A program made the position numbers and the translations under genes. Below the pieces are notes generated by a model. It did not search any database. It saw only the letters and a list, made by a program, of their open reading frames with translations, and was not told the DNA's origin. Source: Pseudonocardia sp. SCN 73-27 (GTDB taxonomy: Bacteria; Actinomycetota; Actinomycetes; Mycobacteriales; Pseudonocardiaceae). Taken from it: 64,000 nucleotides of DNA. Of this stretch, positions 26,110 to 34,553 are shown piece after piece (position 1 is the stretch's first letter; each line of letters opens with the position of its first letter). The stretch lies in assembly GCA_001725415.1 (NCBI GenBank), contig MEGH01000020.1:30921-94920 (forward strand), read 5' to 3'.

Positions 26110-27491
26110 GTCGCGCCTCCCGGTATCTCCACGACGACACGCGCGCCGCCGTACGGGCTGTCGTCGATGCGGACCGTGCCGTGGTGGGCGCGGACGTGCC
26201 GGGCGACGAGGGCCAGCCCGAGGCCGGTGCCGCCGCTGTCCCCCCGGCGGCCCGCCCCGGAGCCGCGGGAGAACCGCTCGAACACCTCCTCCCGCATGTC
26301 GGGCGGGATGCCGGGCCCGGCGTCGTCCACCGTGACGGCGACGCCGCCCCGGCACGGCGACACCTCGACATGGACTGCGCCGCCGGCGTGGTGCGCGGCG
26401 TTGTCCAGGAGGTTCTCGACGACCCTGTCGAGCCGGCGCCGGTCCGCGAGGACGAGCGGAGGCGTACCCACGACGTCGACGGTGACCCCGTTGCGCGTCC
26501 CGACCGCGTGGGTCACGACGTCGGCGACGTCGCACACCTCGAGATCGTCGTCGTCGATCCGGTCGTCCCGCGAGATCTCCAGCAGGTCGATCACCATCTT
26601 GCGGAAGCGGTGCACGTCGGCGTCGATGAGGTCGAGCGCCTGGCGCGCGACGGGCGACAGCTCGGCACGGCGACGACGCAGGATCGCGACCGCGTTGACC
26701 AGGGTGGTCAAGGGGGAGCGCAGCTCGTGGCTCACGTCGCCCGCGAACCGGGCGTCGCGCCGGACCCGCCGCTGCAGGTCCTCCGCCGTCCGGTTGAAGG
26801 CGGCGGCCAGGGGTGCGAGGTCGGCGTCGTCCAGTTCGGGCAGCCGCGCGTCGAGATCGCCCGACGCGACCCGGGCGGCCGCGTCGCGCAGCTCGGTCAG
26901 GGGGCGCAGCGCGCGCCGCCCCGCCCAGTTGCCCAGCCCCAGGCCGAGCAGCGCGCTGACGCCGACGCCGGTCGCCAGCAGGGCGCTGAGGAACCGCAGC
27001 GTCGCGTCCAGCCCGGACAGCGACGCGACCTCGACGTAGACCCCCTGGTCGACCGGGGTCGCCACCGCGAGCACGGGGTGACCGCCTGACAGGATCCGCT
27101 GGCGTGCCGCCGTCCCCGACGCGGCGAGGGCGAGCAGGTCGCGGGGCAGGGTGGTGACGTCGAGCGGGTCCCCGCTGACGGTCCAGGAGCCGTTGCGGCG
27201 CAGAGCGATGGCGATGTCGCCCCCGGCGGCGAGCCCCTGGAGCAGATCGCCGGGACCGCGGCGGGACGTGTCGCGCAGCGCCTCCTCGACGAGCCGCCCG
27301 TCGACCGCGGCCTGGGTGGTGGCGGTGAGCTCACGTCGCCCCAGCAGGTAGCTCGACGCGAGATGCCACGTCACGACGGCGAGCAGGCCGGTGATCACCA
27401 CGGACACGGCCGCGAACGCCACGGCGACCCGCCACCGCAGGGGCAGCCGCCGCCGTAGCAGCGTGCCCGGCCCCGCCTCACGCGCCGCCAT
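26106..27491 (-). CDS. Sensor histidine kinase
   Basis: 461 residues. TM1 near residue 25 ('VAFAAVSVVITGLLAVVTW'), an extracytoplasmic sensor of about 130 residues, TM2 ('LLATGVGVSALLGLGLG'), HAMP ('RPLTELRDAAARVASGDLDA'), phospho-His in 'DVSHELRSPLTTL', N box 'ENLLDNAAHH', and ATP-lid motifs 'DDAGPGIPPD' and 'GGTGLGLAL'. ATG 27491 lies inside the end of the response regulator (14-base overlap). Signal unknown. Confidence 0.92.
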   Translation of the reverse strand: MAAREAGPGTLLRRRLPLRWRVAVAFAAVSVVITGLLAVVTWHLASSYLLGRRELTATTQAAVDGRLVEEALRDTSRRGPGDLLQGLAAGGDIAIALRRNGSWTVSGDPLDVTTLPRDLLALAASGTAARQRILSGGHPVLAVATPVDQGVYVEVASLSGLDATLRFLSALLATGVGVSALLGLGLGNWAGRRALRPLTELRDAAARVASGDLDARLPELDDADLAPLAAAFNRTAEDLQRRVRRDARFAGDVSHELRSPLTTLVNAVAILRRRRAELSPVARQALDLIDADVHRFRKMVIDLLEISRDDRIDDDDLEVCDVADVVTHAVGTRNGVTVDVVGTPPLVLADRRRLDRVVENLLDNAAHHAGGAVHVEVSPCRGGVAVTVDDAGPGIPPDMREEVFERFSRGSGAGRRGDSGGTGLGLALVARHVRAHHGTVRIDDSPYGGARVVVEIPGGAT

Positions 27492-28260
27492 CGGACCGGC
27501 CCGCGGCCCGGTAGCCCGCACCACGCACCGTGAGGACGAGCGCCGGACGATCCGGGTCGCGTTCGATCTTGCACCGCAGCCTGCGGACATGGACGTCGAG
27601 GAGGCGGGTGTCGCCGAGGTAGTCGTAGCCCCAGACCCGGCGCAGCAGCTCCTCACGTGTCACGACCCTGCCGCCTGCGGCGGCGAGCTCGGCGAGCAGC
27701 CGGAACTCGGTGCGGGTCAGGTGGACCTCCACCGTGCCGCCGTCGCGGTGACAGCGCACCAGACCCTCGTCGGGACGGACCTCGACGTCCCCGACCGTGA
27801 GCCTGTCCGCATCGGGGTGTGGGCGACGGCGTCGCAGCAGCGCCCGGATGCGCGCGGCGAGCTCGCCGGCCACGACCGGCTTGGTCACGTAGTCGTCGGC
27901 TCCGGCCTCCAGGCCGGCGATCACGTCGGCGGAGTCCGAGCGCGCCGTGATGATGATGATCGGCAGGTCGCCGAGCGTCCGGAGGCGACGGCACACGGTG
28001 AGCCCGTCGGTCCCCGGCAGCATCAGGTCGAGCAGGACGACGTCCACGGCGTCGTTGCCCAGCACCGCCATCGCGTCCTCCCCGGACGGTACCGTCGTCA
28101 CGGCGAAGCCTTCGTCGTCGAGCGCGAGGGAGAGGGCCTGCCGGATCCGGCCGTCGTCGTCGACCACCAGGACGCGCTCCCGGGGCCCGGCCCGCCTCGG
28201 CTGCGGGCTCGGTGCGTGGCCGGGGTGTACCGGCCCGGTTCGGGGTGGCGTCGACGTCAT
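27478..28260 (-). CDS. OmpR/PhoB family response regulator
   Basis: 260 residues. Receiver domain from about residue 29 with acidic pocket 'VVDDD', phospho-acceptor Asp in 'VVLLDLMLPG', and Lys in 'VTKPV'. The C-terminal winged helix contains 'LTRTEFRLLAELAAAGG' and 'RLLDVHVRRLRCKIE'. A Pro-rich N-terminal extension is present. ATG 28260 is preferred for length; a GTG at 28281 is also in frame, and neither has a clear ribosome site. First gene of the regulator-kinase-lipoprotein operon. Confidence 0.9.
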   Translation of the reverse strand: MTSTPPRTGPVHPGHAPSPQPRRAGPRERVLVVDDDGRIRQALSLALDDEGFAVTTVPSGEDAMAVLGNDAVDVVLLDLMLPGTDGLTVCRRLRTLGDLPIIIITARSDSADVIAGLEAGADDYVTKPVVAGELAARIRALLRRRRPHPDADRLTVGDVEVRPDEGLVRCHRDGGTVEVHLTRTEFRLLAELAAAGGRVVTREELLRRVWGYDYLGDTRLLDVHVRRLRCKIERDPDRPALVLTVRGAGYRAAGRSDGGA

Positions 28261-28298
28261 CGTCGAACATGGTGCGCCCACGCGGCGTTCGCGGCGAC

Positions 28299-28592
28299 TC
28301 AGCGCCTGCGCACGCGCCGATCGTCAGCAGATCGACAGGTTGGGATCGCCGGGAGGAGCTCGGCCTCGTCGACGGTCGCGGCGCCGGGCCCCAGGTCGGC
28401 CACCGGTGGGTCGAACCGGATGCGGCCGAGCCGCCGCGGGTCGACCAGGTGCAGGGCGCCGCCGTCGGCGAACGTGAGCGAGAAGCGCGCGAACCGGTGG
28501 TCGCCGGGCTGCCGGCCGGACTCCCAGTCCTCCCTCCCGTCCACCTCGGACCCGTCCGCGGCGGCGATGACGATCTTCCCCGCCATGCCGAG
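28299..28592 (-). pseudogene. Remnant of an Fpg/Nei DNA glycosylase
   Basis: About 95 codons resemble the middle of the Fpg/Nei N-terminal domain: 'LGMAGKIVI', 'RFSLTFADGGALHLVDPRRL' and 'LGPGA'. The catalytic N-terminal Pro-Glu, the helix-two-turn-helix and the zinc finger are all missing, and no start with a ribosome site is present. Upstream in-frame sequence is unlike the family. Interpreted as a decayed fragment left after deletions on both sides. Confidence 0.65.
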
Positions 28593-28710
28593 ACCGGATG
28601 CCGAGGACGGGACCGGTACCGACGGCTCGTGCGTCGTCGACAGGCCCCGCCGGTTGGGCCGACGGCTACGATCCGACTCTCGGTGAAGGGGGACCCCGCG
28701 GGGTCGGGAC

Positions 28711-29190
28711 GTGCCGGAGGCGCAGGTGCCGCAGATCGTCGACTTCCAGACCGTGTCGACCGCAGGACTGGAGTCCTCCCCGGTCCCGGACGCGCTGGCG
28801 GGGCTGCGGGCCAACGAGGCCCGCTACTTCAAGAACAAGTTCGACCACGACTTCACGGTCGAACCTGCCGAGGACGCCGCCGAGACCGTGGCCTGGGTGA
28901 CCGACATCCTCCAGCGTGAACGGGAGCTCGTGATCGAGTCCCGGCCGCTGGAGGCGTCGGAGTTCGTCGTCGACGGGACCCGCTTCGCGTACGTGTTCTA
29001 CGAGTCGGGCCTGGCGATCAACGTCATGTACGGGCTCGAGGAGGGGGCGAAGCGGGCCGTCGGGTTCAAGCTGTCCGACGGGATGGACGTCCCCGCCGAG
29101 CTGGAGACCCGGTTCAAGTTCGCGCGGCAGCGGTCGAAGCTGGCGGGGACGATCCGCGGCTCGTTCTTCGTGATCAAGGGGCAGTACTGA
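28711..29190 (+). CDS. Conserved-looking protein of unknown function (159 aa)
   Basis: Soluble protein not recognised. It has a balanced composition and regular secondary-structure pattern, e.g. 'GLRANEARYFKNKFDHDF', 'RFAYVFYESGLAINVMYGLE' and a basic C-terminus ending 'GSFFVIKGQY'. GTG 28711 is the longest credible start; the ribosome site is poor. It stands alone, divergent from the Fpg remnant. Confidence 0.65.
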   Translation: MPEAQVPQIVDFQTVSTAGLESSPVPDALAGLRANEARYFKNKFDHDFTVEPAEDAAETVAWVTDILQRERELVIESRPLEASEFVVDGTRFAYVFYESGLAINVMYGLEEGAKRAVGFKLSDGMDVPAELETRFKFARQRSKLAGTIRGSFFVIKGQY

Positions 29191-29198
29191 CAGACGTC

Positions 29199-29226
29199 GT
29201 CACCTCCGGTCGTCGCCGCAGGTGAC
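29199..29226 (+). terminator. Weak hairpin after the 159-aa gene
   Basis: GTCACCT and AGGTGAC pair across a 14-base loop, nine bases after the stop. Short stem, so only a weak terminator candidate. Confidence 0.3.
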
Positions 29227-29425
29227 CCGCACCGCTCTCACCGGTGCTCGGCGGGCACCGACGTGCCCGGCTACCTCGGCTGGGCGGGGAGCGGTCCGCT
29301 GCCTTCGGTACGGGGACTCGCTGGACGGTCGCGGCAGCCCCGTACCCGGCGCCGCCACGGCGGTCACGGGCGCGCTCGGCATGCGAGCCCGGGCGGATCG
29401 TCGGTGTCGAGGGGAGGATGGGGCG

Positions 29426-30295
29426 GTGAAGGTGCGCATCGGGATCGGGCTGGGCCAGACTGCCGTCACCACCGACGACCTCGCCGAGGTCCTGAGGGCC
29501 ATCGACGCCCACGACCTCGACTCGTTGTGGATGTCGGAGATCCTGACCTCACCGGGCCCGGATCCGTTGGTGGCCCTGGCCTCCGCGGCCCAGCTGCATC
29601 CCGGCCGGCGGCTCGGGGCGACGATCGTCCTGCCCGGACGCAACCCGGTACGGCTGGCCAAGTCGCTCGCCACGCTCGACCGGCTCTCGGGCGGGCGGCT
29701 GCTGCTCACCTTCGTCCCCGGCCTGCCCCACGGTGTCGAGAGCGAGGCGGTCGGGGTGCCGGTCGGCGAGCGCGGTGCCGTCATGGACGAGGTGCTGCCG
29801 AAGCTGCGGCGCTGGTGGGCGGGGGAGGAGGTCGACGGTGTGCGGGTGCTGCCGCGGCCGGTGCAGGAGCCGTTGGAGCCCTGGCTCGCGGGGCTGGCAC
29901 CGGCCTCGCTGCGCCGGTGCGGCCGGGTCGCCGACGGCTGGCTCGGGGCGTTCTGCACGGTGCGCGAGGCCGTCGCGGCGCGCGACGCGATCAACGCCGC
30001 GGCCGACGCCGCCGGCCGGGAGATCGATCCCGAGCACTTCGGGATGAGCATCGGCTACGCCGTGACGCCGCCCGACGATGCGCAGCTCGCGGCGATCGCG
30101 ACGCGCACGAGGGGCCGCGACGTCGATCCCGCCGACGTGGTGCCGGTGGGTCCGGCCGAGGTGCGCCGGGTGCTGGAGGGGTTCATCGAGCAGGGATTCT
30201 CGAAGTTCGTGCTGCGTCCCACCCGGCCCTCGGTCGATGGGTGGGACGCAGAGCTGGGTGCACTCGCCGAGGCGGTCGGCGCGCTGCAGACCTGA
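29426..30295 (+). CDS. LLM class flavin-dependent oxidoreductase
   Basis: 289-residue luciferase-like monooxygenase fold, FMN- or F420-dependent. Barrel motifs include 'DLDSLWMSEIL', 'LGATIVLPGRNPVRLAKSLA', 'LDRLSGGRLLLTFVPG' and 'RRCGRVADGWLGAF'. GTG 29426 follows GGGGAGG. Actinobacterial members are often F420-linked, but cofactor and substrate cannot be assigned. The stop codon lies within an 18-base tandem repeat. Confidence 0.88.
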   Translation: MKVRIGIGLGQTAVTTDDLAEVLRAIDAHDLDSLWMSEILTSPGPDPLVALASAAQLHPGRRLGATIVLPGRNPVRLAKSLATLDRLSGGRLLLTFVPGLPHGVESEAVGVPVGERGAVMDEVLPKLRRWWAGEEVDGVRVLPRPVQEPLEPWLAGLAPASLRRCGRVADGWLGAFCTVREAVAARDAINAAADAAGREIDPEHFGMSIGYAVTPPDDAQLAAIATRTRGRDVDPADVVPVGPAEVRRVLEGFIEQGFSKFVLRPTRPSVDGWDAELGALAEAVGALQT

Positions 30296-30334
30296 GCTGC
30301 GCTGGAGACCTGAGCTGCGCTGCAGGCCTGATCT
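30281..30334. repeat. Three 18-bp tandem repeats across the LLM stop codon
   Basis: Units start at 30281, 30299 and 30317 (GCGCTGCAGACCTGAGCT and two variants with one and two or three changes). The first contains the LLM stop; the last reaches the convergent SDR stop. A recent slippage duplication between two convergent genes. Confidence 0.8.
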
Positions 30335-30855
30335 CAGCCGGTGCCGGTCGGGTTGGAGCCGGGGAGCAGCAGGTGCCCGTTGTCGACGGAGATGTTCTGC
30401 CCGGTGACGTTGGCGGCCAGGTCGGAGTTCAGGTACAGCGCGGTGTCGGCCTTGATCGTCTTCCAGGCGCCCGTCAGGTTGATCCCGATCATCGCGTCCC
30501 ACTGCTCCTCGGTGAGCTCCCAGAAGGGCGCGAAGGCGTGGATGCCGGCGTTGGCGATCACGATGTCGATGTGGCCCAGCTCGTCGACGGCGCGGCCGAC
30601 GGCGGCGTCGAGTGCGTCCTGGTCGCGGACGTCGGCCTCGACGTCGATCACGCGGCGGCCGTACTCGCGGACGAGCTTGACGGTCTCGGCGTGGTCGTCA
30701 GCGGTGGCGAGCCCGTAGGTCGTCTCGACGACGTCGGAGACGACGTCGACGATCACGACGTCGGCGCCCTCGCGGGCGCAGGTGATCGCGTGCGCGCGGC
30801 CCTGGCCACGCGCTCCGCCGGTGATGAAGGCGACCTTGCCCTCGAGCATGCCCAT
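30334..30855 (-). pseudogene. SDR family oxidoreductase with internal in-frame deletion
   Basis: Opens like a mycofactocin-coupled SDR: NAD-binding 'TGGARGQGR' near residue 13, 'DVRDQDALD', 'IANAGIHAF' and 'MIGINLTGAWKTIKA'. It then jumps to the family's C-terminal end ('ALYLNSDLAANVTGQNISVD'). About 90-100 residues are missing, including the catalytic Ser and Tyr-x3-Lys, leaving 173 residues instead of about 270. The frame is kept, so a protein could be made, but not an active dehydrogenase. Confidence 0.75.
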
Positions 30856-31026
30856 GCGGTGTCTCCTCGGGTCCCGAACCTCGGCCGGACGGCGTGGTCA
30901 CCGATCATCGGCGCGCGCGGGGGCCGCCGGGACCGTCCTTCCACCTGGTCCGCCACCCGCTCACGTCTCCGCACGTCAGCGGGGTCGGACGGGCCCGGGT
31001 GACGGAAGTTGACCCCGGGGCTGCGC

Positions 31027-31911
31027 TCAGCCGACGGTGGCCAGTGCGCCCGGTGCGATCTCGACGAGGACCGGGGTGTGGGCGTCGACGGCCAGGACCT
31101 CCCCGTCGAGCTGCAGCGGTGACGGTTTCCCGGTGGTGAACCGGTAGCGGGTGGCGGTGGGCTGCGGGCCGAGGCCGCGGGTCGCCGCCCGGATCGCGAC
31201 GCCCAGGATCCGCCACTTCGACACGTGGGGCAGTGCGATCACCTCGAAACGGCCGTCGTCGGGCACGTCGGTGTCGCTCAGCGTGGCGTACTTCGCCATC
31301 TGCGGAATGTTCGCGAAGAGCAGGCTGTCGAACGACGTGCGGGTCCCGTCCTCGAGCGTGATCGTGAAGGGGCGGAACCGCGCGAAGGTCCGCACCACCG
31401 ACACGATCTCGCGCAGCGAGCCCTTGCCGCCCTTCTCCAGGTCGATCGCGACGATCGGGGTGAGGCCGACGCCGATGTAGGAGTGGGCGTACCGGACGAC
31501 CGCGTCGGGCCCCTCGCCGACGGTGAGCCGCAACAGGTCCAAATGCCGGACCTCGCCGGCGACGATCGCGTCGGCAAGCGGCCGCTCGCGGGTGACGCGG
31601 CGGTGGTCGTTGGCGTTGCCGGCCGCCATGACGGCGCAGACGGTGCCGGTGTCGCCGGCCTGCGTGACGCCGTCGACGACCTCGTTGTAGCCGCCGTCCC
31701 CGCTCACCGAGACGACGAGGGTCCGCGGCGAGCCGGCCGCCTCCCGGGCCAGCTCGCGGGCGTGGCCGGCGTACCCGGTCGGGCTCGTCACGACCGACGT
31801 CCGCGGCAGCCGGCGGGTGAGCTCGGCGCGGAGCTGCTCGGCCTGGTCGGCCGCGTCGCCCGTGCTGTTCGGGTTGAAGATCACCAGGATTCGGTCGAAC
31901 CGGTCGCTCAC
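31027..31911 (-). CDS. Diacylglycerol kinase-family lipid kinase
   Basis: 294 residues with the DAGK catalytic fold: 'VIFNPNSTG' phosphate loop near residue 10, 'VVSVSGDGGYNEVVDG' in place of GGDGTLNEV near residue 70, and a C-terminal beta-domain. Expected to phosphorylate a lipid or sphingoid base at the membrane. It lies downstream of the glycosyltransferase with a 48-base gap and may be co-transcribed with it and TetR, pointing to glycolipid metabolism. Confidence 0.85.
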   Translation of the reverse strand: MSDRFDRILVIFNPNSTGDAADQAEQLRAELTRRLPRTSVVTSPTGYAGHARELAREAAGSPRTLVVSVSGDGGYNEVVDGVTQAGDTGTVCAVMAAGNANDHRRVTRERPLADAIVAGEVRHLDLLRLTVGEGPDAVVRYAHSYIGVGLTPIVAIDLEKGGKGSLREIVSVVRTFARFRPFTITLEDGTRTSFDSLLFANIPQMAKYATLSDTDVPDDGRFEVIALPHVSKWRILGVAIRAATRGLGPQPTATRYRFTTGKPSPLQLDGEVLAVDAHTPVLVEIAPGALATVG

Positions 31912-31959
31912 GCCGCGATTGTTGCCGATCCGGGCGGCCGGGAAACGTCGGCCCGGCGA

Positions 31960-33231
31960 CTAGACGGTGCACGTCCTCCCCGCCGGGCGGTCGTCGCGCA
32001 GTCCGACGAGCTCGCCCGCGGCGTCGGCGAACCGGCCGGCGGCGGTGTCGGCGGGCGCGACCGTCGCGGCGACGGCGCGTGCCTCGTCCCGCAACGCCAC
32101 CGCGTCGCGGACTGCCTGTCGCAGCCGGGCGGGGGCGAGCTTGCGGGCCGGCAGGACGACGCCGGTGCCCGCCTGCGCGACGCGGCGCGCCACCTCCGGC
32201 TGGTCGCGGCCGAACGGCACGGCGACCACCGGTACCCCGGCGGCGACGGACTTGGCGACGATCCCCATCCCGGACGGGCACACGACGGCCGCCGCCCGGG
32301 CCAGCACCGGCGCGTGGGGTACGAACCGCTCGACGCGCACGTTCGGTGCCTGCGGCAGGGTCGCTGTGTCGTAGGCGTCGGCGAGGGTGACGAGGACGCG
32401 GACGGGTTCGTCGCGCAGCGCCTCGACCGCGGTGGCGGCCAGCGCCTCGTCTCCCTGGTAGTGCGTCGAGCAGGTGACGAGCACCCACGGCGCGCCGGGC
32501 TCGGCGAGCCAGGCCGGCTCGTCGGCGGGAGGGTCCCAGGGCTGGCCGCCGACGATGCGGATGTGCGCGGGCAGATCGGTGCGCGGGTACTCCAGCGGTT
32601 CGCCGGTCAGGACGAGGACCCGGTCGGCGCCGTCGACGTACTCCAGCGCGCTGCGCAGCGGCGGCAGGCCCTCGGCGCGGCGCACGTCGTTCAGCCCGGG
32701 CAGCAGCGCCTTGCCGTACGCGCGCTCGACGACCTTCCACAGCACCGCGTCGCGGACGGCGCCGAGCGGGCCGCCCCGGGGCCGCAGCCCCAGGCCGTAC
32801 GGAGGGATCCCGGCGCCCGGGTAGGGCAGTACCGACGGCAGCACGATGGCCCACGGCAGACCGGTGGTCGGGGCGGCGGTCGCAGCGCCGTAGGTGTTGC
32901 CGTCGACGAGCAGTGCGGCGGGTCGCAGCCGGTCGACGCAGGCGTGGAGGTCCTCGGCCTCCCAGCGGGAGCGGGCGAGCAGGTCGGCCAGGTCGTCGAC
33001 GCCGCGGCCGTCGGGGCCGTCGGAGGCCGCGACGTGCGCGGTGATGCGCGGGTCGATGGCGCTCGCCTCGATCCCGCCGGTGAGGACGCCGGCGCCGGCG
33101 AGGCGGTCGACGAGGTCCGGTGCCGTCCGCACGTGGACCCGGTGTCCGCGTGACGCGAGCGCGCGCAGGCCCGGGACCAGCGGGAACACGTGTCCTGCTG
33201 CGGGCGGGGTGTAGACGAGGAATGTGCTCAT
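31960..33231 (-). CDS. MGT/UGT-type glycosyltransferase (GT1)
   Basis: 423 residues, GT-B fold. The N-terminus 'LVYTPPAAGHVFPLVPGLRA' is the acceptor-domain signature of the macrolide/MGT group, and 'PSGMGIVAKSVAAGVPVVAV' with 'DQPEVARRV' is the donor-binding motif. Transfers a sugar from a nucleotide to a small lipophilic acceptor. ATG 33231 overlaps the TetR stop, so TetR probably controls it. Confidence 0.9.
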   Translation of the reverse strand: MSTFLVYTPPAAGHVFPLVPGLRALASRGHRVHVRTAPDLVDRLAGAGVLTGGIEASAIDPRITAHVAASDGPDGRGVDDLADLLARSRWEAEDLHACVDRLRPAALLVDGNTYGAATAAPTTGLPWAIVLPSVLPYPGAGIPPYGLGLRPRGGPLGAVRDAVLWKVVERAYGKALLPGLNDVRRAEGLPPLRSALEYVDGADRVLVLTGEPLEYPRTDLPAHIRIVGGQPWDPPADEPAWLAEPGAPWVLVTCSTHYQGDEALAATAVEALRDEPVRVLVTLADAYDTATLPQAPNVRVERFVPHAPVLARAAAVVCPSGMGIVAKSVAAGVPVVAVPFGRDQPEVARRVAQAGTGVVLPARKLAPARLRQAVRDAVALRDEARAVAATVAPADTAAGRFADAAGELVGLRDDRPAGRTCTV

Positions 33232-33842
33232 GGCTCCTGCTCTCGGTCGGTGTCGGGCGCGGCGAGCGCGGCGCGGACGAGCATCGCGATGGTGTTCTCG
33301 GCCTGGCCTGCGGTGAGGCCCTCGTGTGTGGTGAGCACGAGCCACAGCTCCACGCCGGTGACGGCGACGAGCCGGGCCCGCAGGGTGGTCCGGGCGGGTT
33401 CGGGCCGGGCCGCGAGCGGGTCCGTGAACGCCTGCTCGATCCATTCGCGGTGGGCGCGGCGGCCGCCCTCGGCGTTGGCCGCCAGTGCGGGCGAGCTGTC
33501 CTGCTGGCTGAGGGTGCGGTCCAGCGCGGCGGCCCATCGCTCGTAATGGCGGCGGAAGGCCGCGGCCACGCCGTCGGGGTCGGGGCCGGGCGGGTCGCCG
33601 AGGTCGGAGGCGACCTGGGGGGCCACCCAGGCGCCGACGGCCTCGGCGAGGCCGTCCTTGGTGCCGACCCGTCGGATGAGGGTCTGCACTCCGACGCCGG
33701 CGCGTTCGGCGACCGCGGCGAGGGTGATCCGGTCGTACGGACGTTCCACGAACAGCTCCAGCGCTGCGGCCAGGATCCGCTCGGTGTTGCGGTCCGCGGC
33801 CTCCGCTCGGGCGGCCTGCTGGTACTGCCGTGTCGATTTCAC
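33228..33842 (-). CDS. TetR family regulator
   Basis: 204 residues. N-terminal helix-turn-helix 'ITLAAVAERAGVGVQTLIRR' at about 39-58 and an all-helical ligand domain. The GTG start at 33842 lies inside a 10-base inverted repeat and has no ribosome site, so the transcript may be leaderless or the true start further in. It overlaps the glycosyltransferase start by four bases and is likely its autoregulated repressor. Confidence 0.9.
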   Translation of the reverse strand: MKSTRQYQQAARAEAADRNTERILAAALELFVERPYDRITLAAVAERAGVGVQTLIRRVGTKDGLAEAVGAWVAPQVASDLGDPPGPDPDGVAAAFRRHYERWAAALDRTLSQQDSSPALAANAEGGRRAHREWIEQAFTDPLAARPEPARTTLRARLVAVTGVELWLVLTTHEGLTAGQAENTIAMLVRAALAAPDTDREQEP

Positions 33843-33863
33843 GGTAATGACGGTACCGTGAAA
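33837..33863. promoter_or_regulatory. Inverted-repeat operator of the TetR gene
   Basis: TTTCACGGTA and TACCGTGAAA, ten-base perfect arms with a seven-base spacer, covering the TetR start codon. Geometry is typical of a TetR autoregulatory site. Confidence 0.65.
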
Positions 33864-33905
33864 ATGACGGGACGGGAAGCAGTGGCCGACGCGGTGGGAA
33901 CGGGC

Positions 33906-34553
33906 TTACGGGTTCAGGTACCGGATGACGGCGAGGACGCGGCGGTGGTCGTCGCCGGTCACGGCGAGGCCGAGCACGTCGTAGATGCGGGAGACGTGCT
34001 GGACGACGGCCTTCTCCGAGATGCCGAGCCTGCGGGCGATGCCGGCGTTCGTGCGGCCCTGCGCGAGCAGCGCGATGACGTCGGTCTGACGGGGCGTCAG
34101 GAGGGAGAGCGCGTCGTGGTCGGAGCGGGCCCGGGTCAGCATGGCCGACACGACCTCCGGGTCGAGGACGGTGCCGCCGCGGGCGACGATGCCGACGTCG
34201 CGGCAGAACGTGGCGACGTCGGCGATGCGCTGTTTGAGCAGGTAGCCGACGCCGGCGGGACGGTCGGCGAGCAGCTCGCGGGCGTACTGGCGGTGCACGT
34301 ACTGGGACAGCACCAGGACCGCGGTCTCCGGGCGGTCCGCGCGGATCGCGACGGCGGCGCGCAGCCCGTCCTCGCTGTGCTCGGGCGGCATCCGGATGTC
34401 GGTCAGCACCAGGTCGGGCCGGTGCTCGCCGGCGAGCCGCACCAGGTCGGGGGCGTTGTCCGCGACCCCGGCGACGTCCCACCCCGCGCCTTGCAGCAGC
34501 AGGACGAGGCCCTCGCGCAGCAGCGCCTCGTCCTCCCCGATCACGACACGCAC
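33906..34553 (-). CDS. NarL/LuxR family response regulator
   Basis: 215 residues. Receiver domain with 'GEDEALLREG', phospho-Asp in 'LVLTDIRMPP' near residue 54 and Lys in 'YLLKQR'. LuxR-type helix-turn-helix at the C-terminus ('LTPRQTDVIALLAQGRTNAG', 'LGISEKAVVQHVSRI'). GTG 34553 overlaps the end of its kinase gene by 13 bases. Confidence 0.93.
   Translation of the reverse strand: MRVVIGEDEALLREGLVLLLQGAGWDVAGVADNAPDLVRLAGEHRPDLVLTDIRMPPEHSEDGLRAAVAIRADRPETAVLVLSQYVHRQYARELLADRPAGVGYLLKQRIADVATFCRDVGIVARGGTVLDPEVVSAMLTRARSDHDALSLLTPRQTDVIALLAQGRTNAGIARRLGISEKAVVQHVSRIYDVLGLAVTGDDHRRVLAVIRYLNP

Noticed and set aside
26606-26720. Possible tRNA or structured RNA genes
   Set aside because: Scanned here and in other gaps for cloverleaf arms and GTTCGA-type T loops; none found outside chance matches in coding DNA.
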